Of a stretch of 64,000 nt of DNA, positions 7,722-15,676 are shown piece by piece. The position numbers were made by a program, and so were the translations under genes. Origin of the DNA: Actinomadura opuntiae (lineage in GTDB: Bacteria > Actinomycetota > Actinomycetes > Streptosporangiales > Streptosporangiaceae); the NCBI RefSeq assembly GCF_030283205.1, contig NZ_JASNWF010000001.1:601649-665648 (forward strand), in the 5' to 3' direction. The notes under the pieces are model-generated. The model saw only the letters and a program-made list of their open reading frames with translations. It was not told the DNA's origin and searched no databases. Positions within the stretch are counted from its first letter, which is position 1, and each line of letters opens with the position of its first letter.

Positions 7722-9041
7722 TCAGGACAGCGTGAGGGTGAGGACGGCGGTGTAGCGGCCGGCGCCCGTCGCGGCGGGGACCTTGAGGTTGACGCCGGCC
7801 CCGGCGCCGAACGTGCCGCCGACGATCCGCCCGGCCCCGTCGGGCGCGCTGCACAGCGTCGCCGCGGTGGTGGTGTCGAGCGGCCCGGCGCTGCCGGGCG
7901 TCACGGTGCTGGAGCCGGACGCAGCGGTGCAGGCCGGTGTCCAGGTGAGGTTCCCCGCCGGGATCTTCGTGCCGGCCGCGGAGGCGAAGTCGGTGAGCGT
8001 TCCGGTGAGGGACCAGCCCGTGGTGCCGCCGCGCGCGTCGATGACCTGCACCTTCTTCAATGATCCGGTGGCGGTCTGGTCGGAGCCGTTAAGGGTGACC
8101 GGGGTGAGGTCGACCTCGCCCGGCTCCTGGGACATGGTCAGCGGCCCGCCGTCGACGGTCAGGTTGATCTTCTGCTCGCCGCACCCGTCCGCGGACTTGC
8201 CGGAGCACTGGCCGGTGGGCGGCTGCGTCTTCGCGGTGACGGTCAGCGGCACCGCCCTGCGCACGGTGCCCTGCGTGACCACGATGGTGCGGGCGCCGGC
8301 CGCGGCGGATCCGGCGACGGTCGCCGACGCGGTGAGCTTTCCGGCGGCGTCCACCGAGGCGGTCACGCCGGTGAGGTCGTCGGCCTTGCAGGCGGCGCCG
8401 TTGGCGTCGCACAGGGCGATGCCTACGGCGCCGGGCCGCCAGCCGGAGCCGGTGACGCCGACGGTTCCGCCCTGGACGACGGTGGACGGGCTGACCGAGG
8501 CACCCGGCCCGCCCTCGCCGACGCTGATCGTCGCGAGCGTCGCGGGGGTCTGCTTGGGCGTGCAGGTGATGGTGGCCTGCGCGCCCGCGTCGGCGACGAT
8601 CGTCAGGCCGCCCGGGGCGAGGTCCACCTCGCCGGTGCCGCTCAGGGCGAGGGCTCCGGTGGCCTCGCCGATCGGGATCGCGCCGTGCGCGGGCACCGGC
8701 CCGGTCCGCTTCGGCGCCTTGATCGGCACCGTCCCGGACTGCGCCCCGGAGACGGTGAGCGTCCCGGACGTGGTCCACGAGTCGATCGGCAGCGGCGCGA
8801 CTCCGGGCAGGTCGGAGAAGTCGGCCTTGACGGTGACCGTGTCACCGGCCTTCGCCGAGGCCGGTGCGGTGACGGTCACGGTCGCGTCGTAGTCGAACAC
8901 CGTGCTGAAGATCGTGCACCGGTAGGGGACCCGTCCCGCGGCGGCGTGCGCGGCGCCCGCCGCGGCCACCGGCACCGAGACGGCGCCCGCCGCGGTGACG
9001 ACCGCGGCCGCTCCGCGCAGGGCCGTGCGTGTGCGTCTCAT
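7722..9041 (-). CDS. WxL-like secreted cell-wall protein, first gene of surface operon
   Basis: 439 residues. A signal peptide (about 1-37) precedes a beta domain with an early Cys pair, a middle neocarzinostatin/IPT-like beta-sandwich (about 165-260; TGSGWRPGAVGIALC), and a C-terminal WxL-like domain. That domain carries GWSLTGTLTDF, NLTWTPAC and the terminal strand YTAVLTLTLS; the final W of the classical second motif is Leu here. WxL domains bind peptidoglycan without a covalent link. ATG 9041 has GAAGGAG about 12 bases upstream, a rather long spacing. A perfect GTTTCCC-ATA-GGGAAAC operator lies about 40 bp upstream, so this gene is the likely control point of the operon down to 1515. Confidence 0.75.
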   Translation of the reverse strand: MRRTRTALRGAAAVVTAAGAVSVPVAAAGAAHAAAGRVPYRCTIFSTVFDYDATVTVTAPASAKAGDTVTVKADFSDLPGVAPLPIDSWTTSGTLTVSGAQSGTVPIKAPKRTGPVPAHGAIPIGEATGALALSGTGEVDLAPGGLTIVADAGAQATITCTPKQTPATLATISVGEGGPGASVSPSTVVQGGTVGVTGSGWRPGAVGIALCDANGAACKADDLTGVTASVDAAGKLTASATVAGSAAAGARTIVVTQGTVRRAVPLTVTAKTQPPTGQCSGKSADGCGEQKINLTVDGGPLTMSQEPGEVDLTPVTLNGSDQTATGSLKKVQVIDARGGTTGWSLTGTLTDFASAAGTKIPAGNLTWTPACTAASGSSTVTPGSAGPLDTTTAATLCSAPDGAGRIVGGTFGAGAGVNLKVPAATGAGRYTAVLTLTLS

Positions 9042-9081
9042 CGTGCGTCGCCGCTCCTTCCGCGGACCGCTGCGCGGTCTC

Positions 9082-9127
9082 GTTTCCCATAGGGAAACTG
9101 AGTTTCGCAACATGGAGACAGCGAAAC
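9082..9127. promoter_or_regulatory. operator palindromes in the WxL operon/sortase divergent region
   Basis: Positions 9082-9098 form a perfect 7-bp-arm palindrome, GTTTCCCATAGGGAAAC. A second inverted repeat, GTTTCGC/GCGAAAC, spans 9102-9127. The GTTTC-N7-GAAAC spacing is the same as at 11568, 11645 and 18349, so one regulator probably reads all of them. A weaker half-matching site (GTTTCCCTGTGGAAGG, 9197-9212) lies just before the sortase start. IclR-family proteins such as KdgR bind similar GAAAC/GTTTC dyads, and an IclR gene lies 1.6 kb away. Confidence 0.7.
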
Positions 9128-9228
9128 CGCTTCGGAGCGGCCCTGTCAAGGGGCGGGCGCGGGTGGCGGCGGAATCGTTTCACACAGGGGATCGCCGTTT
9201 CCCTGTGGAAGGGTTACCGTTCCCGACC

Positions 9229-9891
9229 ATGCGCACGGTGCTGCGAAGCCTGGCCGAGCTGGCGATGACGGCCGGCCTCGTCCTCGGCCTGTTCGTCGCC
9301 TACCTGTACTGGGGAACCGGCGAGTACACCCATCGGCAGCAGGGCGACCTGCACGACGAGCTGGAACGGCGCTGGAACGCGGCGCGGGCGCACAGGCTCG
9401 CGGCGGACGAGCCGCGCCGGGAGAGGAGCGGCGCCGTTTCCGCGCCCGCCGACGGGCAGGCGTACGCGCTGCTGCGCATCCCGAAGTTCGGATCGTCCTA
9501 CGAGTACACGGTGGTGCAGGGCACCGGCGCGGCCGACCTGCGCAAGGGGCCCGGGCACTACCCGGGCACGGCGGACCCCGGCGAGATCGGCAACATGGCG
9601 ATCGCCGGTCACCGCACCACCTACGGCGCCCCGTTCCGGCGCAACGACGAACTGGCGCGCGGGGACGAGATCCTCATCGACACCGCGACCACGACGTTCG
9701 TCTACAGGGTGACGAGCCGCACCGTGGTACGCCCGAGCCGCACGGACGTCGCCGCGCCCGTCCCGGAGCACGCGGGGGTGCGGCCTCGCAAGGCGATGCT
9801 CACGCTCACCACCTGCCATCCGGAGTTCTCCGCCGCCTACCGGCTGGTCGTTTTCGCCGAGCTGGCGGGACGGCGGCCGCGCGCCGCCTGA
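9229..9891 (+). CDS. class E sortase
   Basis: A membrane-bound transpeptidase of 220 residues that attaches LPXTG-type proteins to the wall. It has a short cytoplasmic N-terminus, one membrane helix (about 10-28) and the sortase beta-barrel. Catalytic residues are visible: His128 in AIAGHRTTY, Cys196 in TLTTCHPEF and Arg205 in AAYRLVV, the class E pattern. ATG 9229 has a GGAAG upstream. It is divergent from the surface operon, which encodes a protein with an LPYTG signal, so enzyme and substrate are probably co-regulated by the shared operator region. Class E enzymes often prefer LAXTG; the substrate here has Pro. Confidence 0.9.
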   Translation: MRTVLRSLAELAMTAGLVLGLFVAYLYWGTGEYTHRQQGDLHDELERRWNAARAHRLAADEPRRERSGAVSAPADGQAYALLRIPKFGSSYEYTVVQGTGAADLRKGPGHYPGTADPGEIGNMAIAGHRTTYGAPFRRNDELARGDEILIDTATTTFVYRVTSRTVVRPSRTDVAAPVPEHAGVRPRKAMLTLTTCHPEFSAAYRLVVFAELAGRRPRAA

Positions 9892-9930
9892 ACCCGATCC
9901 CCGTGTTACCGTCTCCCACGCCGGAACGAT

Positions 9931-9947
9931 GTTTCCAAAATGGAGGA
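9931..9947 (+). promoter_or_regulatory. partial GTTTC operator overlapping a ribosome binding site
   Basis: GTTTC followed seven bases later by GAGGA is a weak match to the GTTTC-N7-GAAAC operator. It covers ATG 9940 and the GGAGGAGG at 9942-9949. That overlap is one reason to prefer GTG 9955 as the start of the next gene. Confidence 0.35.
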
Positions 9948-9954
9948 GGCGGTC

Positions 9955-10662
9955 GTGGGGCCGCACGCGCACGGCTGGTGGATCCTGCTGCACCTGGTGC
10001 TCTTCGTCTTCTGGCTGGGCGGCGACCTCGGGGTGTTCTACTCCAGCCGGTACGTCCTCAAGCCGGACCTGACCCCGGCCGCGCGCGCCACCGCGCTCAG
10101 CGTGATGAGCGGGCTAGACCTCGGCCCGAAGGTCTGCCTGGTGCTGTTCCTGCCGAGCGGGGTGACGCTCATGGCGCTGGACCCGCACGGCGCCGAACTG
10201 TTCGGCGCGCCCGCCTTCACCTGGTGGCGGGTCGCGCTCGTGTGGGTGTTCGCGCTGGCCTGGCTCGCCGCGACCGTCGCCGACCACCGCACGCACGGGC
10301 GCTTCCCTTGGGTGCGGCGCGCCGACTGGGCGGTCCGGATCGTGCTCATCGCCGCGCTGGCCGCCGTGGCCGCCTACACGCTGCTCGCCGCCCGGCCGTT
10401 CGGCGTCGCCACCGAGCCGCGCTGGCTGGGCGGCAAGGTGGCGCTCTACACCGCCGCCATCGCCTGCGGGCTCGGCATCCGCCTCACGCTGCGCCCTTTC
10501 GGGCCCGCGTTCGGCGCGCTGATGAGCGGCGGCTCCACACCGGAGATCGAACGCGCGCTCAGGCGCTCGGTGAACGGCTGCCTGCCCTACGTCTTCGGCA
10601 TCTGGGCGGCCGTCCTGGGCGCCGCGGCACTCGGGGTGTTCAAGCCCGGCGCCGACCTGTGA
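9955..10662 (+). CDS. integral membrane protein, CopD/DUF2269-like
   Basis: About 235 residues with roughly six membrane helices. The opening HGWWILLHLVLFVFWLGGD, with two His on helix one, resembles CopD or DUF2269-type membrane proteins that may bind haem or metal. That is weak family evidence. GTG 9955 has an ideal GGAGGAGG six bases upstream; ATG 9940 lies inside that site. It is 63 bp after the sortase gene on the same strand and may be co-transcribed, or have its own promoter near the partial operator at 9931. Its function is unknown. Confidence 0.65.
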   Translation: MGPHAHGWWILLHLVLFVFWLGGDLGVFYSSRYVLKPDLTPAARATALSVMSGLDLGPKVCLVLFLPSGVTLMALDPHGAELFGAPAFTWWRVALVWVFALAWLAATVADHRTHGRFPWVRRADWAVRIVLIAALAAVAAYTLLAARPFGVATEPRWLGGKVALYTAAIACGLGIRLTLRPFGPAFGALMSGGSTPEIERALRRSVNGCLPYVFGIWAAVLGAAALGVFKPGADL

Positions 10663-10695
10663 CCCGTGAACCCGGCGCCACCCGCTCCCGCCGCG

Positions 10696-11517
10696 TCACC
10701 CGCTGTGGCCGAGCGCGCCGGACAGGCGCGCCGCCGCCTCCACCAGCGGCGGCGCCAGCTCGGCCATCCGCGGCTTGAACCGCGACAGCGGACCGGCCAC
10801 GCTCAGCGCGGCGATCACCCGGCCGTCGTGGTCGAAGACCGGCGCGGCGATCGAGGCGGTCCCCTCCTGCCGCTCGCCCTGCGAGGTGGCGTAGCCGCGC
10901 TTGCGGACCGCCGCCAGCTCCTTGCGCAGCCGCGCCTCGTCCACGATCGTCCGGTCGGTCAGCGCCTCCAGCCCGTGCCGGCCGATCAGCCCGTCGACCT
11001 CGGCCTCGTCGAGGAAGGCCAGGATCGCCTTGGACGAACTGCCCGCGTGCAGCGGGTACGGGATGCCGAGGCTGACCTCCACCCGCAGCTCGTGCGGCGG
11101 GACGACCTGGTCCACGTACAGCCGGGTGTCGCCGCGGCGGATCGACAGCGTGGCGGTCTCGCCGAGCTGCTGGGCGAGGCGGCGCAGTTCGGGGGCGGCG
11201 AGCGCGCGCAGGTCCATCCGGGCCAGGTAGGCGCGGCCGAGCGCGATCGCGGCGTGCCCGAGGGCGTACCGGCGGGTCACCGCGTCCACGCTGATCAGGT
11301 CGCGGCTGCGCAGCGCGGTCAGGATCCGGTGCACGGCGGCCTTGGTCAGCCCCAGCTCGGTGGCGATCTCGGTCACCCCGAGGTCGGGCCGGCCGCTGCG
11401 GCCGAACAGCAGCAGGACGTCCATCGCGCGCTCCACGGCGGCGATCGACCGGCTCTGCCCCTCGCCGTCCTCGGCGGGCGAGGCGGGGGCGCTCTGGGAG
11501 GTCGCACTACGCGACAC
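10696..11517 (-). CDS. IclR-family transcriptional regulator
   Basis: 273 residues: an N-terminal winged helix-turn-helix (about 27-90; TEIATELGLTKAAVHRIL) and a C-terminal IclR effector domain (about 100-265; VSLGIPYPLHAGSSSKAILAF). IclR proteins bind a small aromatic or aliphatic acid and act as repressor or activator. Its start faces an inverted repeat with perfect 8-bp arms (11564-11584), and the same dyad precedes the operon at 11677, the secreted hydrolase at 18390, the catabolic operon at 19501 and the surface operon at 9041. It is the best candidate for the shared regulator, including of itself. The effector is unknown. Confidence 0.9.
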   Translation of the reverse strand: MSRSATSQSAPASPAEDGEGQSRSIAAVERAMDVLLLFGRSGRPDLGVTEIATELGLTKAAVHRILTALRSRDLISVDAVTRRYALGHAAIALGRAYLARMDLRALAAPELRRLAQQLGETATLSIRRGDTRLYVDQVVPPHELRVEVSLGIPYPLHAGSSSKAILAFLDEAEVDGLIGRHGLEALTDRTIVDEARLRKELAAVRKRGYATSQGERQEGTASIAAPVFDHDGRVIAALSVAGPLSRFKPRMAELAPPLVEAAARLSGALGHSG

Positions 11518-11563
11518 GGCGGTTCCTTCCGACGGACCGGGCTCAGCCGCAGTCTAGGCCATC

Positions 11564-11584
11564 GCGTTTCCCTTGCGGAAACGC
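11564..11584. promoter_or_regulatory. IclR-type operator, autoregulatory site
   Basis: Perfect inverted repeat with arms GCGTTTCC and GGAAACGC around five bases. Within it GTTTC and GAAAC are separated by seven bases. It lies 47 bp upstream of the iclR-type start at 11517 and about 93 bp upstream of the operon start at 11677. Confidence 0.75.
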
Positions 11585-11644
11585 TCGTCACCGATCGGGG
11601 CGTTGACACCCGCTCCACGCCATCGTTACCGTCAGCGGTACAGT

Positions 11645-11661
11645 GTTTCTTTAAGTGAAAC
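11645..11661. promoter_or_regulatory. IclR-type operator before the oxidative operon
   Basis: GTTTCTTTAAGTGAAAC is a palindrome with the common 7-base spacer, ending 15 bases before GTG 11677. At this position a bound regulator would block transcription or initiation of the five-gene operon. Confidence 0.75.
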
Positions 11662-11676
11662 GAAGGGCGCGGTGCC

Positions 11677-12924
11677 GTGGCGGTCGACGCACAGACCTTC
11701 CGGGCGGTGCTCGGCCAGTGGCCGACGGGCGTCGCGGTGGTCACCACGACCGCCGAGGACGGGTGGCACGGCATGACCGCGGGCTCGTTCTGCAGCGTCA
11801 GCCTCGACCCGCCGCTCGTCCTGGTCTGCCTGGCCCGCGGCATCCGCACGCACGGGCTCATCGAGCGCAGCGGCGTGTTCGCCGTGAGCTTCCTCGGCAA
11901 GGACCACGCGGCCATCGGGCACCGGTTCGCCGGCCGCGAGCCGGGCGACCGCTTCGCGCGCGGCACCTGGACCGCCGCGCCCACCGGCGCGCCGGTGCTG
12001 GCGGAGGCGCTCGGCTGGCTCGACTGCCGGGTCGCGCACGCCTACCCCGGCGGCGACCACACCATCTTCGTGGGCGAGGTGCGCGCCGCGGAGACGCCCC
12101 GCCGCACCGCGCCGCTGCTGTTCCACTCCCGCGCCTGGGGCCAGCTCGCCGACCCGCTGCCCGACGAGGTGACGATCGCCGACACCGGGCTCGCCGCCGC
12201 GCTGCACCGCAGGCTCACCGTCTCCGGCACCGCGCCCGCCCGCGTCACCAGGGCCGGCGCCGCGCGGCTGCTGGACGCGGTCCGCGCGGCGGGCGTCCGG
12301 GTCCGGCTGCCGCTCCCGCCCGTCCCCGGCTGCGGCGGCCCGGCGGGGCCGCCGTGGTCGGCGCTGGTCGAGGACGCCGCCTGCCTGGCGCGGGTACCGC
12401 ACGGCTCCCCGGTGACGGCCGAGATCGCCGACGGGCCCGACGCGCCCCGGCTGATCGCCGCCGCCCGGGCGCGCGGGCTGCCCGTCACGGGCCGGGTGGG
12501 CGACGTCTTCGATCCCGCCCGGCAGGCCGCGGTGCTCGCCGCCGTCGACCGGCTGCTCGCCGCCGGCTGCACCGAGATCGCGCTCGACGAGGGCGCCGCG
12601 GCCGCCTCCCCGCTGGTCGTCCGCAACGTGCTGCAGGAGGCCGTGGCGCTGGCCCGGCCGGTGCCCGTGCGGGTGCGGCTGCGCGAGGCGCGCGGCCTCG
12701 GCCTGGCGAACGCGCTGACCGCGATGAAGAGCGGCGTGCGCGGCTTCGACGTGACGCTCGGCGGGATCGACGGCGGCCTGTGCGCGGAGGGCGTGCTGTT
12801 CCTGGCCGCCCGGCTCGGCGTCGCCACCCCGACCGACCGGGCCGCCCTGGTGGCCGCCGCCACGGACCTGGAGGCGCTCTGGGGTTCGGCCCTGCCCGGC
12901 CGCACCTACCGGACCGCGTCCTGA
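11677..12924 (+). CDS. flavin reductase fused to a degenerate HMG-CoA-lyase-like domain
   Basis: 415 residues. Residues 1-165 form a flavin reductase-like domain of the HpaC/HsaB type (FRAVLGQWPTGVAVVTT, GMTAGSFCSVSLDPPLVLVC), which supplies reduced FMN or FAD to a partner oxygenase. Residues about 190-405 look like half or more of a DRE-TIM/HMG-CoA-lyase barrel (ARGLGLANALTAMKSGVRGFD, then a GG-rich loop). The metal-binding His-x-His of lyases is replaced (VRLRE), and the GGxGGCP loop is altered, so lyase activity is doubtful. GTG 11677 begins 15 bases after an operator. The acyl-CoA-dehydrogenase-fold protein next door may be its oxygenase partner. This domain pairing is unusual. Confidence 0.75.
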   Translation: MAVDAQTFRAVLGQWPTGVAVVTTTAEDGWHGMTAGSFCSVSLDPPLVLVCLARGIRTHGLIERSGVFAVSFLGKDHAAIGHRFAGREPGDRFARGTWTAAPTGAPVLAEALGWLDCRVAHAYPGGDHTIFVGEVRAAETPRRTAPLLFHSRAWGQLADPLPDEVTIADTGLAAALHRRLTVSGTAPARVTRAGAARLLDAVRAAGVRVRLPLPPVPGCGGPAGPPWSALVEDAACLARVPHGSPVTAEIADGPDAPRLIAAARARGLPVTGRVGDVFDPARQAAVLAAVDRLLAAGCTEIALDEGAAAASPLVVRNVLQEAVALARPVPVRVRLREARGLGLANALTAMKSGVRGFDVTLGGIDGGLCAEGVLFLAARLGVATPTDRAALVAAATDLEALWGSALPGRTYRTAS

Positions 12925-12947
12925 CCAGCCTGAAGGGAACCAGCCCG

Positions 12948-14231
12948 ATGACCCAGCCGACGACGCTGACCGGTGAACGGCTCGTCGAGACGATGACCGA
13001 TGCCGAGCGGGACCGCGCCGGGCGCGTGGAGGCGGTGCTGCCGCGGCTGCGCGAGGCGGCCGCGGCGGCCGACGCCGACGCCGCGTTCCCCGCCGGGCAC
13101 GTCGCGCTGCTGCGCGAGGCCGGGCTGCTCGGCCTGGTGGTGCCCGCCGAGTACGGCGGGCTCGGCGGCGGCCTGCGCGACCTGGCCGCCGCCACCTACG
13201 CGATGGGCACCGCCTGCCCGTCCACGGCGCTGTCGTACTTCTTCCACAACACCAGCGCCTCGCGCGGCCTGCTGCCGCTGGAGGCGGTCGAGGCCGGCCT
13301 GTTCAGCGGCGACGTCGAGGTCAAGCCCGTGCGGGCGTTCGCCGAGAAGGTGCTGAGCCGGATGGCCGCCGGGACGTGGATGGCCAACTTCGCCAGCGAG
13401 GAGGTGAAGTCGTCGAGCGCGAACATCGCGATCGCCACCACCGCCACCCCGGCCGACGGCGGCTGGCGGCTCAACGGCGTGAAGTCGTTCGGCTGCGCGA
13501 CCGGCGTCGCCGACACCTACCTGGTGACCGCGCGGCTCGACGGCACCTCCGGCGCCGACGGCCTCGCGCTGTTCCTGGTGCCGCGCGAGGCTCCGGGTGT
13601 CGCCTCCCGGCAGCCGTGGAACGGGCTCGGGATGCGGGCGTCCAACAACCACGGCGTGACGCTCACCGACGTGTTCGTCCCGGCGGACGAGGCGCTGACG
13701 GTGCCCGGCGCGTTCGCGCGGATGCTGCGGATGAGCCGGGGCAGCTTCGTCGGCAACCAGCTGGCCATCTCGGCCTGCTACCTGGGCGCGGCGCAGAACG
13801 TCTACGACTTCGCCGTCGAGCGGCTCACCCGCCGGACGTTCGCCGACTCCGGGCGGCCGATCGCGTCCTCGCCGATGCACCAGGTGATCATCGGCGACAT
13901 GACCGAGCGGCTGGAGACGGCCTACCTGTGGATCCGCCGCCAGCTGGAGCTGGAGACCTCCGAGCCGCCCCTGCGCCCCAAGCCCGAGGTCTACGCGCAG
14001 TGGCGGATCGCCAAGGGCGACGTCGCCGAGGCGTGCTTCCAGGTCGTGCTGGGCGCGTTCAAGGCGTGCGGCACCTCGGCGGCCACGATGGACGGCGTCA
14101 TCGGCCGGGCGCTGCGCGATCTCGCGATGGGCCTGGTGATGACGTTCCCGGCGGAGCGGGGCAGGCTCGAGGCCGCGCAGATCGTGACCGAGAGCAAGGA
14201 GAACGAGTTGTTCGCGAGCGTCCCGCAATGA
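12948..14231 (+). CDS. acyl-CoA dehydrogenase-superfamily flavoprotein
   Basis: 427 residues with the three-part acyl-CoA dehydrogenase fold: an N-terminal helical domain (LREAGLLGLVVPAEYGGLGG, about 60-80), a beta domain (about 140-260) and a C-terminal helical bundle. Either it oxidises an acyl-CoA, or, like HsaA and DszC, it is a reduced-flavin-dependent monooxygenase fed by the adjacent flavin reductase. The C-terminus lacks the usual catalytic-Glu/IYEGT segment of dehydrogenases (it reads RALRDLAMGLVMTFP), which slightly favours the second option. ATG 12948 follows an AAGGGA. The gene is 23 bp from the reductase and overlaps the aldehyde dehydrogenase by four bases. Confidence 0.8.
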   Translation: MTQPTTLTGERLVETMTDAERDRAGRVEAVLPRLREAAAAADADAAFPAGHVALLREAGLLGLVVPAEYGGLGGGLRDLAAATYAMGTACPSTALSYFFHNTSASRGLLPLEAVEAGLFSGDVEVKPVRAFAEKVLSRMAAGTWMANFASEEVKSSSANIAIATTATPADGGWRLNGVKSFGCATGVADTYLVTARLDGTSGADGLALFLVPREAPGVASRQPWNGLGMRASNNHGVTLTDVFVPADEALTVPGAFARMLRMSRGSFVGNQLAISACYLGAAQNVYDFAVERLTRRTFADSGRPIASSPMHQVIIGDMTERLETAYLWIRRQLELETSEPPLRPKPEVYAQWRIAKGDVAEACFQVVLGAFKACGTSAATMDGVIGRALRDLAMGLVMTFPAERGRLEAAQIVTESKENELFASVPQ

Positions 14232-15676
14232 GCCCGCCGCACCGCGACCTCGTCGCAGGGACCTGGGCCGCGTCGCCCGAGGACGGCCCCGCCTTGGAGG
14301 ATCCGGCCACCGGCGAGCAGGTCGGTCCCGCCGGGGTCACCGGCGGCGAGCGGGTCGAGCTGGCGCTGGCCGCGGCCGAAGAGGCGGCGGCCGGCTGGGC
14401 CGCGCGGCCCGCCGCCGAGCGCGCCGCCCTGCTGGACGCGGTCGCCGATGCCCTCGAACCGGTGACGGGCGAGATCGCGGCCCTGGAGGCATCGGCGACC
14501 GGCGTCCCGATCCGCCAGACGACCCCGCTCGCAATGATCGTGTCGGGGTCGTTCCGGCTGGCCGCCGAGCAGCTGCGCGGCGGGCTCGACGCGACCTTCA
14601 CCCGCGAGGACGGCCGCACCGCCGAGGTGCGTCGGCTGCCCTGGGGCCCGGCCCTGTGCCTGGTCCCGTGGAACGCGCCCGCGCCGATGGCCGCGCACAA
14701 GGTGGCCAACGCGCTCGCCGCGGGCTGCCCCGCGATCCTCAAGCCGAGCGAGTACGCACCGTACGGGAGCCAGCGGTTCGCCGAGGTCGTCGCGGACGTG
14801 CTGGCCGGCGGCGGCGTGCCGGGCGGGGTCTTCCAGCTCGTCCACGGCGACGGCCGCACCGGTGCGCGGCTGGCCGCCGACCCGCGGATCCGCGCGGTCT
14901 CCTTCACCGGCGGGGTGGTCGGCGGCGCGTCCGTCGCCGCCGCCTGCGCCGCCGGGATCAAGCCGGTGCAACTGGAGCTGGGCGGCAACAACCCCCTGGT
15001 CGTCATGCCGGACGCCGACACCGGGCGGGCCGCCCGCGCCGCCGTCGACCTGCTCACCACGCTCAACGGCCAGTGGTGCCGGGCGCTCGGCCGGCTCATC
15101 GTGCCCGAAGGCCGCCAGGGCGCGCTCCTCGACGCGATCGGCGAGCGGCTCGCGGCGCTGCGCGCGGGTCCGCCGCTGGACGAGGCCACCGACCTCGGTC
15201 CGCTGGTCCACTCGCGGCACCGCGACCTCGTCGCCGCGCGGCGCGACGCGCTCGGGGGCCGGATCCTCTCCACGACAAAAGTGCCGGACGAGGGCAACTA
15301 CCTGGCCCCCGCGCTCGTCACGGGCGTGGACCCGGGGGACGCCACCGAGGAGATCTTCGGGCCGGTCGCCACCGTCCACCCCTACCGGACGCTCGACGAG
15401 GCCCTGGCGCTGGCCAACGGCACCGCGTACGGGCTGGAAGGGTACGTGGCCGGCACCGACGAGGACGCGGCGCTCGCCGTGGCACGGCGCATCCGCGCCG
15501 GGGAGGTGAAGGTCAACGGGTCCAGCGTGCTGAGCCTGCACCTGCTCGCGCCCCGCCCGGCCTGGGGCGCGTCGGGGCTGGGCGAGGAGGGCACGGCCGA
15601 GACGCTGCGCTTCTTCACCAACCCGCAGGTCGTCGGCGTGGAGGACGGCTTCGCGCTGCACTCCCGGGAACCGTGA
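14228..15676 (+). CDS. aldehyde dehydrogenase family protein
   Basis: NAD(P)-dependent oxidation of an aldehyde to an acid. 482 residues, full length for the family. The cofactor region (LVPWNAPAPM, ILKPSEYAP, SFTGG), the catalytic Glu motif LELGGNNP and the nucleophile Cys in GQWCRALGR are all present. ATG 14228 overlaps the previous stop (ATGA) and the stop overlaps the next start, so it is tightly coupled within the operon. The substrate is unknown. If chlorophyll is de-esterified outside the cell, phytenal is one candidate, purely by inference. Confidence 0.85.
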   Translation: MSPPHRDLVAGTWAASPEDGPALEDPATGEQVGPAGVTGGERVELALAAAEEAAAGWAARPAAERAALLDAVADALEPVTGEIAALEASATGVPIRQTTPLAMIVSGSFRLAAEQLRGGLDATFTREDGRTAEVRRLPWGPALCLVPWNAPAPMAAHKVANALAAGCPAILKPSEYAPYGSQRFAEVVADVLAGGGVPGGVFQLVHGDGRTGARLAADPRIRAVSFTGGVVGGASVAAACAAGIKPVQLELGGNNPLVVMPDADTGRAARAAVDLLTTLNGQWCRALGRLIVPEGRQGALLDAIGERLAALRAGPPLDEATDLGPLVHSRHRDLVAARRDALGGRILSTTKVPDEGNYLAPALVTGVDPGDATEEIFGPVATVHPYRTLDEALALANGTAYGLEGYVAGTDEDAALAVARRIRAGEVKVNGSSVLSLHLLAPRPAWGASGLGEEGTAETLRFFTNPQVVGVEDGFALHSREP

